Part shown: one piece after another, positions 11,252-22,118 of the stretch
How positions within the stretch are numbered: the first letter of the stretch is position 1
How the letters are laid out: each line of letters begins with the position of its first letter
NCBI GenBank assembly: GCA_023078685.1
Contig: JALGAS010000003.1
Coordinates: 5,642,001 to 5,706,000, forward strand
DNA from: Neopestalotiopsis rosae
Taxonomy: Eukaryota; Ascomycota; Sordariomycetes; Amphisphaeriales; Sporocadaceae
DNA length: 64,000 nt
Reading direction: 5' to 3'
Program-made: the position numbers and the translations under genes
Notes under the pieces: generated by a model
What the model was told of the DNA's origin: nothing
The model's database searches: none
What the model saw: the letters and a program-made list of their open reading frames with translations, nothing else

Positions 11252-13000
11252 TTAAGAAGCGACTATCTTCTTTACTGTCTGGAGGAACCCCTTGTTCTTG
11301 GCTCGACTCATTTCCTCCTCCTGGAACATCAATGCATCCGCCTCAATCACATCCAGACCGGTGGTCAAGTCCACATCTGTCGGGTTATACATCCAAGCAT
11401 CCTTTCGGCCTATAGTGAACTTGTGGACCAGCCAGATGATGAAGAAAATGGGTAACCCAATATATGCTGAGAAGAAACCGCCAGTCGACCAATGACCCGG
11501 GAAAAAGTTGGTAAAGCCATTGAGTAGACACAGGATGGCAAATATGATCATGCATACCCATGCCGCCCATGGTTGAATGCGTGACTGGTATGGTGGCTTG
11601 ATGCCCTGGGCTTTGCAAGCTTTGCGGAATCTGATAAAGGTGATGCAGCAGAGCACCCATGAAGTGTAGCCGGTTGTGTTGGTGATGTTGATGAACCAGT
11701 TGAATACGGTTCCTGCCTCTGAGGAGCATGACATGTACGCTAGCAGCATGAACAGACTGGCAGTAAGAACAGAATAAATCGGAACTCCCCATCGGTTGCA
11801 TCTAGCAAAGATCTTGGGTGCATCTCCAGAAACGGCCAGGGAGTAGAGCGAACGACTCGACATGTATAGATATGAGTTTCCGGAAGACCAGGCACTGGTC
11901 AGGATACCAGCGTTCACAACAGACGGGAGACCCTCGATGCCCGCATTTGTGATGGCAATGACCCAGGGAGATGAGTTGGCATTTCCGGAACCAGAGACAA
12001 GACCTGGTGAATTTGAGGCGCAAATAGCACCCATGGCGATGGCACCCAGAACGTAGAAGAAGATCAGACGCCAGAAGAATTGCCTTGCAGCGATTGGTAA
12101 GTTCTTGCGAGGGTTGCGCATTTCTCCCGACGTTACAATGACCAGCTCGGGCCCAAAGTAGAAGGAGAAGCCACAGAGGATCCAGACGTAGATGAAGGCC
12201 ACAAAGCGACCCTTTGCTCCCGGCAGGATGTATTCGTTGATGGCTCCTGGATTATCCCAGTACCGAAAGCCAAGACGCTCGTAACTGGGTCCGCCTCCGC
12301 ACATCAGGACCAAGGACAAGATCAAAAGTCCGAGGATCAGGAAAACCTTGATGCTAGCGAACCAGAATTCGGCCTCGGCATAGACGCCCACGGGGAACAC
12401 GTTGAGTGCAATAATGACAGCTACCATGATCGTTATCAGAATGGCAACGTGTACTTTGTTCGGCCAATAGTCGATAATAATCGTGCCGGCAACGACTTCG
12501 TAGGCTGCAATGACACCAAAGGCGTAAAAGTATAAATATCCTTGCGCTACACCGAGAGACTTGGACACATATCGGCCGCAATACATCGACATGGAGGAAC
12601 CGGGCACCGGGAGATATGTGCCGATCTAAACGTGATGATGTTAGTAACCGTATTTCCACTGAGTGGGAAGGAAAATTCGCGTGATCAGCTTCACACTCAC
12701 CTCAATTACAGCGGTAACGATACCATATACCATCAGAGACAATAGTAGATAAGCGATTAATAGAAGTGCCGGTCCACCAGCGGCGAGAGCTTGACCCGAT
12801 GCAACGAAAAGAGAGGTTCCGACACTGCCGCCAATTGCAATCATGTGGGCATGTCGGGACTTGATAGCTCTCTTTGTTCCGTGAGCAGAGGATTCAAGGA
12901 TCTGGCCGTCGCAAGAACTTTGGACCTGGGTGAGGTCTGGCTTCTTTTCGACATCTTTACTGTCAGGGCTGGAGTAGCCCATTTCAGGAGAGACTGCCAT
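11252..13000 (-). CDS. Amino-acid permease, APC superfamily (YAT/AAT type)
   Basis: Proton-coupled amino-acid permease of the fungal plasma membrane, 557 residues with about 12 hydrophobic helices. Exons 13000-12701 and 12625-11252; the intron (12626-12700) is phase 0 and joins TAVIE to IGTYLPVPGSSM, a conserved TM2 region. The first helix follows the family motif HMIAIGGSVGTSLFVASGQ, where the backbone binds the substrate amino group. The ATG at 13000 has an ideal context (ACCATGG); an upstream in-frame extension begins only with TTG. The C-terminus is charged and cytosolic. The gene is head-to-head with a Zn2Cys6 regulator across 821 bp, which suggests, without proving, that the regulator controls it. 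Substrate range (GAP-like versus specific) cannot be decided here. Confidence 0.9.
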
Positions 13001-13821
13001 GGTGGTAGAGCACAACGAGTAGACAAATTGAGACTACTGAATTGAAGTTGTCATCAAGTCTGACAGAAGAGATGTGAGGGTTCTCGAGGGACGACTTGAA
13101 ACTCGACACGGGCCTTGATTTATAACTAAACTACTACACCCATCCATCCGACAGCCACAATCTATACTTCTTTGGAGTCATGCCTGTTATCTCTCCCTCT
13201 GCTGAATCCCAGGCGGGCGCGTGACGTAAAGCTGGCCATTCCCTCTCGATACTCACTGGGACTTAGCCTTGGTTTGATAGATACCTGGGTATCAGACGGT
13301 TCAGGGGGTCATACTTTGGCCAAGGCGACGCCCTCACCTCGTCCCTGCCACTGGTCATGCAAGTCCACCAAACGGATGATAAGAACCGGCGTAATTTAGA
13401 TGCTTGGGACCGAACTAAAAGACCGAATGAAACTGGGGAAGCCTGGACCCCGGACTGCCAGGTACACTAGTCAGATCAAAAAGAGATTATGTATCGTAAT
13501 AGTCATTCGTACTACGTACTTCAAGATCGGTAGGTGTCGAGCAGCCAATGACGTCCCAAGCTTGGAAATCTGATAGTTGAGGTTGTCGATTCAAGAGGAA
13601 GTTGTCCCCAAAGCTAGACCTATAATGGTTAGCCTACCTTATCAGCGCCCTGTGGAAGCTTGCCTCTTTCGTTTTCTCCATTCTCTCCACTGCCACTTGT
13701 GATCATCCATCACCCGATCACTATCGCTGGCTGACGGGACATCATGGATCTTGTTGTAGATGATGGCAGTCGAAGGAAAAGATAACTCTCCAGAAATGCA
13801 AGCCCACACAGCCGACGAGTC
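13001..13821. promoter_or_regulatory. Shared divergent promoter, permease / Zn2Cys6 regulator
   Basis: 821 bp between two divergent starts. No other gene. It contains several CGG/CCG triplets, the half-sites of Zn2Cys6 factors, but no arrangement clear enough to name as a site. Confidence 0.45.
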
Positions 13822-16098
13822 ATGGCAGCACCTGGCACCATCGCGGCTCGATCATTTGGAGGCTGCGATACAGTAAGTAAACAGAAGTTCTCTTCTGTAT
13901 TGCCTCAGTCTTTGTTTTCCATCACGACGGGCCCTCAGTAGTTATACAAGAACAAAACTAACTTTTACCAGTGTCGCAGTCGAAGGGTAAAGTGTGATGA
14001 GACAAGACCCACCTGCCTCCTATGCTCAACCACTGGTTTGACCTGCCGGGGGTATGGGAAGAACATCTTCTTCGCACCCGTAGATGGTGGCGGCGAACTT
14101 GATGGGGAAGACTTCCGCTTCCGGCGATTATTGTTCACCGAGGCTGAGCGCCAGGAAATGAGCCATTGGCTCACTTCAAGCGTGTCGCCACGGTCGGTCA
14201 GCAAGCGACTATCAGCTCTGGACGAACAATGCGAGAATGTCTCCCCAGACCAGTGCATGGAGGTTCAGCATGGGCCCTTCGGAGTGTTCAGGGGCCCCAA
14301 GATTACCGAGATTCGAGCGGCCTCTGCAGAGTCTGGAAGCGAACTCGACTGGTGCCGCAACATCAGCTTGCCGGATCATGATAACGAACATGATAATGTC
14401 CAAGAGTCCGTGGATCAGGATGATGCGGGAAATTGCCAATGGTCACCTTCATTGATTGCTGCCATCCTCGATGACCCATTACAATTCTCGTCGCCTCCTG
14501 AGCCTGACCATTGCAATATGGCCACTGCGATCGACGAGACCGATGCCATTGCCGATGCCGAATGCGAAGCCCCCGCCATGTTGGGCCTGTCGGAAACGGC
14601 ACTGTGTCTGACCGAGGGGACCACGCTGGAATCCCCATCGTCCAGTGCGAGCAATAACTATATGGGCTATATGCTAAACAATGACATGGGCACGGTCGAA
14701 AAAGCAAGTCACTTGTCTGTTGTACCGACGGTGTCCATGCCCGGCGATGCCGTATTCCTCCTCAAGCATTACGTTTCAAACGTTGTCAACTTTGTGACGC
14801 CTTTTGGCCATGCAAAGACCCCGTGGCACACGTTGTTCATCCCACACGTAAAGACCTGCTTGGCGGCACTGACCATGGGCGAGCACCTGAGTCACGCCAG
14901 CTCCGCCGTCTTCTTTGGCACACTGGCCATCAGTGCGTCGAGCCTTGGCAGGAAGATGCAGTCGCATTCGTCCCTGTGGCTCGAGCGGTCCAAGTTGTAT
15001 GAGCGACAGGCTCGTGAACACTGTCGAGCCACGCTAGCAAGTGCTTATCACGTACCAAAAGCTGCGAAGTACAAGACCATATTAATGGCGCTCTTGACCC
15101 TGGTCCACCTTTACACTGTCACTGGGCGACGGGCTTGCGTTGACTTCTATTTTGTTGAAGCAGAGAAGTTTATCCGTTTGAAAGGCCTCAACCGCAAAAA
15201 GTCACGCAAAGTCCGCCTTCTCCACCACTGTTACGTATTCCAGCGACTATTCTACGAGAGTCTCTGCATCGGAAAGACGAGCTCACATCGAAAGGAGGTG
15301 CAAAAGGCAATAGAGTCTAGTGAGCTCATCATCTACAGTCAAGATAGTCCCTCGTTCCCCGCCCTGTCCAATTGGCGCGATCCAGCCCAACAGACGCTAC
15401 ATATTAAAACACAAGAGGAGGGAGAGAATGATCTTCATTTGGAGCATCCCGGCGTTTGGCCTGCGACACTCTATCCCGAGATTTATGGCATACCAGAAGG
15501 GTTGATCTTCTTCCTATCGTGCGCCATCCGTCTTGGAAACGAGAAGGATGCCATGGAGCAGGGTCTTGGGCCCTCTAGCCCCAATATGCGCGACTTCTTC
15601 CAGCGCGCAAGGACATTGGAGCGGTGCATCAAGCAGTTCCCGGACTGGACCTCTGAGATGAGAGTTTCCGACACCGAGTTCCCACACGACGAGAAGCTTG
15701 CCAATATGATCATTGCTGTCCGCAACGCGCTTGCCATTTACTTTTACCGAAGAATCTATGATGTCGATGCCGACCTCCTCCAGTCCAAAGTGCTGCGGGT
15801 GCTCAATTCTCTCCGCCAGGTCGACTGCACGGGACTAGACGGTCCGACCGGATCCTTGAGTCTCGTGTGGCCCGGATTCATTGCTGCTTGCGAGGCCGAG
15901 AGCCCGCCTGTCCAACGGGCGTTTTCAGAATGGTTCGAGAACTGTGCGCGTAACAGCGGGTTGGACACATTTTCCATCACCATCCGCACAATAAGAGAGG
16001 TATGGGTTGCCAAGTCGTCACTGAGTGACACGGGTGCCTCTTGGATTGATTTGGCCAAGGGGAAAACGTATGCTGGACTGCATAACCTTCCACTGTAA
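13822..16098 (+). CDS. Zn2Cys6 transcription factor
   Basis: Fungal binuclear-zinc-cluster regulator of 725 residues. A 51-nt first exon (13822-13872) encodes the first two zinc-cluster cysteines and is easily missed; intron 13873-13971 carries a CTAAC branch site; exon 2 is 13972-16098. Joined, the cluster is complete: Cys15, 18, 25, 32, 35 and 42 (CX2CX6CX6CX2CX6C) with the basic block RSRRVKC. A middle region with leucine-rich helices (about 230-450) looks like the fungal transcription-factor regulatory region. Acidic stretches around residues 130-190 could activate transcription. It is divergent from the amino-acid permease and upstream of an SDR, both possible targets by position. Confidence 0.9.
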
Positions 16099-16887
16099 GA
16101 CGGAATTAATTGATTTTATTGAGACGATTTAGCATTTTCAATACCTAGGATACTTCATGAGGCGATTGTGTTTGTCCGTTTTGCTTGATGATAAAAAAGA
16201 TTTTGTGGAGTTGAACAAAGTCCCACGACGCCTCATGGTTTCTTTCACGTTGGTTCTGCTTACCATACTGAACTTCCTATCTGCCGGCGCATATTATTTC
16301 CAATGCACCTTCATAATATTGTAACACGAAACATACACATGACTTCTTCCAGAGCAGAAAGGTAGTCTCGATAGCAGCAGTATTTCGACGAGAGTCCGAA
16401 TTAGGTTATTTCAGGCTGCTCTCGTCTTCTTGGCCGTAGTATGCCCAAGTGTGCTCTTATCATATCAATACTAATCGAGTAAAAGAAAAGAGTACTTGGC
16501 GAGTGACATTCCCGCAAAAAGTAAAGATAGAGAAGCGATTTGGTCAGATAAGCTATAAGCTATAATCTCGTCCATATCTGCGATGGGGCGGGGGCGCTGG
16601 GTGGTGCATACACTGGGGGACAATTGCCCGAGATGCTCAGCGGGCGGTTGTGGGGCGTGGGTTTGCTTGCCTTCCTTGGAGCGGGCCACCGGACGGTCTT
16701 ATCCATATGTCGGAGTATACTCAGGCGGATGCACCAAGACGCATACATTCGGCGCCCATACTCGTCATTACCTGGATATGCAAACTCACGGCTTATTATT
16801 TGCACTGGTATCGTCATATTATCGACTCTGAGCTGACTGGTGATTTCCCCCAGCAAACAATCTGACTGATTGACCACTATACGCACC
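16099..16887. other. Intergenic
   Basis: 789 bp: 3' flank of the regulator and promoter of the next SDR. Nothing else recognised. Confidence 0.5.
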
Positions 16888-17966
16888 ATGTCTAGTTTCG
16901 AGGGTAAAGTAGTAAGTGTTTTCGTCGGCTCTGCCAAGACACATTCCTCGGCCATGAAGCGCAAACGAAACTCACAATAAATGACAGATTGCCATCACGG
17001 GCGCTGCGTCAGGCATGGGCCTAGCCACGGCGCAGTTGCTAGCATCGCGTGGCGCCATCATCTCGCTGGCCGACATAAACGAGGAGGCGCTCAAGACGGC
17101 GACAGCATCTCTGCCCAAGCCGCCTTCAAGTAGCAGTAGCGGAACAAAAGACCACATGTATACCGTGGTCGACGTGCGCCAGACCCAGTCGGTTGACGAC
17201 TGGATCGCGGGTACCGTGGATCGCCTCGGCGGCGTCGACGGCGCCGTCAACATGGCCGGCATCATCAAATCTGCCGCGCCGGTCGCGCAGTCGACGGACG
17301 AAGATTGGGATTCCACGTTTGCGGTTAATGCCAAGGGCGTCTATGCTTGTATACGGGTGAGAAAGTGGTCGTTTCTTGATTCTTTGGTGGAGATTTATAA
17401 ACAAGTAGAAAACTTGGAATGGCTGACATTCAATTACACGTAGGCTCAAATTAGGGCCATGAAGCCGGGAGGTAGTATTGTAAGTACACCAAAACGTTTC
17501 AACGCAAATTCAAAAGCAAGAATTCTGACTTCAATCCCAGGTATCCGCCGCCAGCGTCTTTGGCCAGTTTGGCGCCCCAGGCAACGCGGCATACTGCGCG
17601 AGCAAGGCCGCCGTGATTGCCCTGACGAGAACGGCCGCCAAAGAGAACCAAGAAATCAGGATCAATTGCGTATCTCCAGGTAGGTAGTCTCGCTACTTCC
17701 GATTCCTTCATTTGCAGGCCTGCGTCGTAAAAGTTGGCCGTCTCGGCTCGGATCGCTGACTGTAGGGGGCCAATGTAGGTTCCATCAGGACACCGCTGTC
17801 CGAAGGCGAGAACCCAGAGCACGTCAAAGCCAGTCTCCAGCATACAGCGCAGAAGCGGAGGGCGGAGCCTATTGAAGTGGCACGGGTAATTGCCTTTCTG
17901 CTTAGCGATGAAGCTTCATTTGTGACGGGGGCGGTTTATAATGTCGATGGAGGTTGGGTTTGCTAG
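16888..17966 (+). CDS. Short-chain dehydrogenase/reductase, five exons
   Basis: Classical SDR of 251 residues. Exons 16888-16911, 16988-17356, 17444-17479, 17541-17679 and 17779-17966; every junction keeps phase. The first exon encodes only MSSFEGKV. The assembled protein has TGAASGMG for cofactor binding, Asp in SLADIN after beta-2 (NAD preference), NMAG, the catalytic Ser in SAASVFG and the YCASK motif, and closes with VTGAVYNVDGGW. Its five exons contrast with the intronless SDR at 9730-10548, so the two are not a recent duplication. Its place next to the Zn2Cys6 gene and permease suggests a catabolic role; the substrate is unknown. Confidence 0.9.
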
Positions 17967-18208
17967 ATTAAATATCGGATCGTGCATTAATGAAGTATGA
18001 AGCTTTTGGGTCACTAGTTGAGGATATCTTAGCATTGTTCATGTCAATATTCATATTCGATCTTGAATTATCCTACATTTGATCCCGTCCATTTCAAGTA
18101 TCCCAGTGCTGAACCGATAACGCCATTCTCCATTGCCAGAATACGGTGTCCAAACAATAGCAACAAAGCCCAAACAAGTACACAGCAGAACCGAATTTCC
18201 TGCGCTCA

Positions 18209-18988
18209 TCATAATCCCACCCTCGGGGCAAGGCGTAACTGCGATCTCAAGAACTCGGTGAGACCCTTCTCAATGCTAGCCGAGACGGCCGCAAAGATGA
18301 GCATGTTGGAATTCGTCGGCGGCGGGGAGTAGTGCATGTCGGGCAGCACCTCGAGCTCCTGGATGTCCACCTGGGCCAGCTCGCCCACCCAGTCGAGGCT
18401 CTCGTGCTTGAGGTCGGCCAGGAGCTGCAGGTCCCGGGCCGAGAACTCCTTGGGCCCCGTCCAGTCCTTGCTGGGCCGCCCTCCCTGCACCACCAGCCGC
18501 AGCTTCTTGACCACGCACGCCTCGGCAAGGTACCGACACAGGCTCCGCCACTCGCTCCGGTCGTTTTCGAAAATGGGCAGGGGTCCGCGCTTGCACAGCG
18601 ACAACTCCTGGATGAGCTGGCGGCTGCCCGGTGACAGGTCGCTCAGAAAGGGCTGGACCGCCTCGATATCGACGCCAAAGTCAAACGAGTGCCGGGAGTA
18701 GACAATATATGAGGTTTCCTCGTAGATCTTGCGGTTGACGCGCATGAGTGGCGCGCAAAGGTAGGCATCTTTGGTATCGAGGCAATAAGTTGCCTGATAG
18801 CACCGCCGCACTATGGAGTGGTCGAGCACGTGGTACTTTGTCCTCACTCTGTCCTCTTCTTTCTTGGGTAACCTGTTGTATTCGATGCTGCGTATTTCCA
18901 AACGCTCATTGCCAGCATCGTCGAATAAATAATCATAAATGAGACCGCGCACCTCGGCGGGGATCTCCATGAATGGTGAGCCGTGCAT
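18209..18988 (-). CDS. Small F-box-like / DUF7730-type fungal protein
   Basis: 259-residue protein. The start at 18988 has a good context (CCACCATG) and leads at once into MEIPAEVRGLIYDYLF, the F-box-like opening of a large fungal family of unknown function, followed by the usual segment around LMRVNRKIYEETSYIVYSRHSFDF. The frame is open further upstream only from a TTG. No introns, no signal peptide or membrane helix. F-box-like openings may bind Skp1, but the truncated motif makes that uncertain. The opposite strand has long shadow frames because the 3' half is GC-rich. Confidence 0.75.
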   Translation of the reverse strand: MHGSPFMEIPAEVRGLIYDYLFDDAGNERLEIRSIEYNRLPKKEEDRVRTKYHVLDHSIVRRCYQATYCLDTKDAYLCAPLMRVNRKIYEETSYIVYSRHSFDFGVDIEAVQPFLSDLSPGSRQLIQELSLCKRGPLPIFENDRSEWRSLCRYLAEACVVKKLRLVVQGGRPSKDWTGPKEFSARDLQLLADLKHESLDWVGELAQVDIQELEVLPDMHYSPPPTNSNMLIFAAVSASIEKGLTEFLRSQLRLAPRVGL

Positions 18989-21146
18989 GGTGGGTAAGGT
19001 GTGTGATGGCTTCCAAAGCAGAGGGACGGGGATTCCACGAGTTGGCACGAACAATTTCGAATTGGTGTGCAACGAGAGAAGACATGCACAACAGAATTAA
19101 AGAGGAAAAAGAAGAGAAAAAGAATACTATCATAGGAAAAAGACAGATGAGTCAGTCTGCAAGGGCGCGTTGAGATATACCCTTTGACCAAGTTTAGTAG
19201 ATTATGCCGGGAGCTAGTTGGCCGGGTCTCGATACGGCACAGCAAGCCAGTAGCTCTAGGTCAGTTGGTGTGTGTTATTAGTCGGGGCCCTCACATGCAG
19301 GTGCGCCTTTCGTGTGCCTGTCTGCTGTGTCCAGGCGGGTTCTCAATCATCTGGTCCATCTGGCCAACAAGGTACCCCTGGTTGATGGATCAATTGAGTG
19401 TGCTGTTGGGATACTATCGCGGCTGCACTACATACATGAGATTCCACTTGAATGTAAACGACCCCTTTCCCTTCTCCTCTTGATCTGATCGTCAGATTGG
19501 CAATCGCTTGATGCTTGGCGCGACTAGGTAATAAACTTTGGGATCGTGCGTGGCTCGTTCGATACTCCCCCGGTAACTTGTCAAACCAAGCAGAATAGAA
19601 TGTACAGTAAGCATCGCAAGTCTTTCGTCTTAGGGCGCCATCTCCTGAGCAGAAAAAATCCAGGCAAATAGCAGTTGCTTTCCCCCTCTGGAACCAGCTC
19701 CGGCCGGAACAGACAGACCTGGGGTCCCCAAGACTTGGCCCCTCAATGGCCCGCAGAGACCCTGCTCTACAGTGGGGTCAGCCCTGTTTTCGGGGACCAG
19801 CTGATTTAGCACCTGAGCAGAAGCCCTAGAAATCCGTGATAATCCGCGATTGTTGTTGCGATCGCGAATAGCGAACTGTCTCATGATCAAGAGACACTCA
19901 GTGTCCTCAATTCATGTTTTGGCGGCGTTGAGTCTTTCTCTCTTGCGACGGGGCAAGAAACAAGCAAAATGTGAGACGATATCTTTGGTGCTCACTGCTG
20001 ACCCTGTTGGTGCTTACCTGATCCACTATGGGCTGCGTCGCCCGCTGTCCGCGCCCCCTCCAGATGGGACCCGGGCGGGCAACATTGAACTTTACCCAAA
20101 GAACCTGGCCAAAACAGATGGATCCTCAGCGGTGTTTTCCCATTTTAGATAAGCAGGCGAATTGCTGACTTGGCTGACTGTTTCCACCTACGAATCAAAG
20201 CTGCTGGCGCGTAAAAATCGAGGAAATCTCCGTCGTCGTGAGATCCGCACCTTTCTTGTGCCAGGTGCTCACTCGGCGTTATTCCTCGGCACACCGTTCG
20301 TCCCTTAACAAACTTTTGGCAGATCAAGAAGAGAGATGCAGCATGATGAGACCTGGTAGCAATTCGATCGGACCAACCCAAATGAGACCATTCAAGGACA
20401 GCACTCGCAAGGTGCGGGTTAGCTGGCAGCATCAGCCATCAAGTCGGCCGCATCGGCGCCAACGCCGTTTGTGAAATTAGATCCCCTGTCCATCGCCGTT
20501 CCGTCCTAGCGCCGTGTCCGTTTCTAGAACTCCGGAAAAGATTCAGATTTTCGGAATGCTGATCCGGAATGAGCTGTTATTTTTGGCAATAGACATGTTG
20601 ACATTGGATACATATGGAACATTGGGCTCACAGTGTCGATTTATCTACAATAACTATCATTCTCTCCCTGGCTCTTCTTCTGAAATTGTACAGCCAGAGC
20701 TGCGACACCAAGAGGAACGCGTCTATGCTTCCTGGCGCTCAACCTGGATGGTGACATTTCATCATGTAGTCAAAATATCGAGTCAGGCACACAATTTCAA
20801 TCTCCCGACTTCGGGGATCGCACGATCGTCTGTTTTACAGATGCCAAGTGGTTCTCGACTGAATCCATGGCTCTCAATTGGGCAATTTTTCCATTTATGA
20901 TGGCTCGTTCGCAGACTATAGTGCTAGCAACAGATCTGACTATGCTGGCCATCCCGACAATTCTCATCTAACGCCATATCCTGCTTGAAAGACATGGCCT
21001 GTAATAGCCCGAATTCAATTCGAATAAAGTATAAGCGGTTTATCCATCATTGCACGATGAAATGTTGATTGAGCTCGAATATGTGGTCGTAATGATCAAT
21101 TATTAACTTTAATCATCTAACATACAAGAAGACTCCCTCATTTCCT
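18989..21146. other. Gene-poor interval of 2.2 kb
   Basis: No open frame here resembles a known family, and no exon chain could be built. The centre (about 19500-20500) is of ordinary base composition, not the AT-rich decay expected from heavy repeat-induced mutation. TCCGGA-type palindromic hexamers recur near 20530-20570. It may be long regulatory sequence, a lost gene, or a non-coding transcript; I cannot tell which. Confidence 0.4.
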
Positions 21147-22118
21147 TTATTGCTCCTTTAGCGATTCAACGTACTCCTTGACCAGATCCTCAGCATTCTT
21201 ATCCCGGACAAGTCCTAGCCTGTCGGGTGTGCTGGGGTCAAAGTCCTGGGGCCAACTCCGGAGGATGCGCTCAATCTCTGGGTTCGTCTCCTCCTTGAGC
21301 AGCTTGAGCTTGTCGTCGCCGCCGTACTTGGCCAGCCCGTCCATGAGCTCCTGGACCGAGGCGGCGATGCCGGGGAAGTTGATGTGGCGAATGTGCTTGG
21401 GCAGCGCGTCGCCGGGCATGTTGAGCACGCGCACCAGGTTCTCAATGACGCCGCTGGGGGAGCAGATGTACGACTTGAAGGCGCGGTCCTGGAGGGGGAG
21501 GACGCAGACCTCGCCGTTGAGGGGCTCGCGGATCATGCCTGACAAGAAAGACGACGCGGCGTTGCTGGGCTTTCCGGGGCGCACCACCAGGGTGGGGAAC
21601 CGCACAATAACGGCGTCGATGAAGCCCTTGCGGTGCATGTCGTTGACGATGATCTCGGTCGAGTACTTGTGCGCGCCGTAGGTGCCCTCGGGCGTGGGCG
21701 TGACCGAGTCCGTGACCACGGCGGGCAGGGGCTGGCCGAAGACGGCCTGGGAGCTCGAGTAGACGACGCGCACGCCCGGGTTGATCTGCCGCAGGGCCAG
21801 GAGCAGGTCCCGCACGCTCTCGACGTTGACCTTCATGGACAGGTCAAAGTTGGCCTCGGAGCCCGCCGACATGATGCCGTGGAAGATGAAGATGGCGTGC
21901 AGGGGCTGCGCCGTCTCCAGCAGCGTCTTGACGAAGCCGGCGTCGCAAATGTCGCCCTTGAGGCAGACGGCGTTCTCTGGGTGCTTGACGCCCTTGGGGA
22001 TCACGGGCTCGACAATGTCCGTCATGATCACCCTGTAGCCGTCATTGAGAAGTCTCTTGGAGAGCATGGGGCCAATGAGGCCACCAGCTCCCGTCACAAT
22101 GATGTTCTTGGGTGCCAT
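21147..22118 (-). CDS. NAD-dependent epimerase/dehydrogenase, DenD (D-erythronate dehydrogenase)-like
   Basis: Extended SDR of 323 residues, intronless. Rossmann motif GxxGxxG at residues 10-16, catalytic Ser in VVYSSSQAVFG (about 121-123), Tyr147 and Lys151 in YGAHK. The segment RFPTLVVRPGKPSNAASSFL is close to that of bacterial and fungal D-erythronate dehydrogenases (DenD), which start catabolism of four-carbon acid sugars, rather than to sugar-nucleotide epimerases. No other genes of that pathway (isomerase, kinase, aldolase) are seen nearby, so the substrate remains an inference. The coding DNA is strongly GC-biased at third positions, unlike the flanking gaps. Confidence 0.85.
   Translation of the reverse strand: MAPKNIIVTGAGGLIGPMLSKRLLNDGYRVIMTDIVEPVIPKGVKHPENAVCLKGDICDAGFVKTLLETAQPLHAIFIFHGIMSAGSEANFDLSMKVNVESVRDLLLALRQINPGVRVVYSSSQAVFGQPLPAVVTDSVTPTPEGTYGAHKYSTEIIVNDMHRKGFIDAVIVRFPTLVVRPGKPSNAASSFLSGMIREPLNGEVCVLPLQDRAFKSYICSPSGVIENLVRVLNMPGDALPKHIRHINFPGIAASVQELMDGLAKYGGDDKLKLLKEETNPEIERILRSWPQDFDPSTPDRLGLVRDKNAEDLVKEYVESLKEQ

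Noticed and set aside
20514..20900. 128-codon frame in the 19-21 kb gap
   Set aside because: No family resemblance or supporting features.
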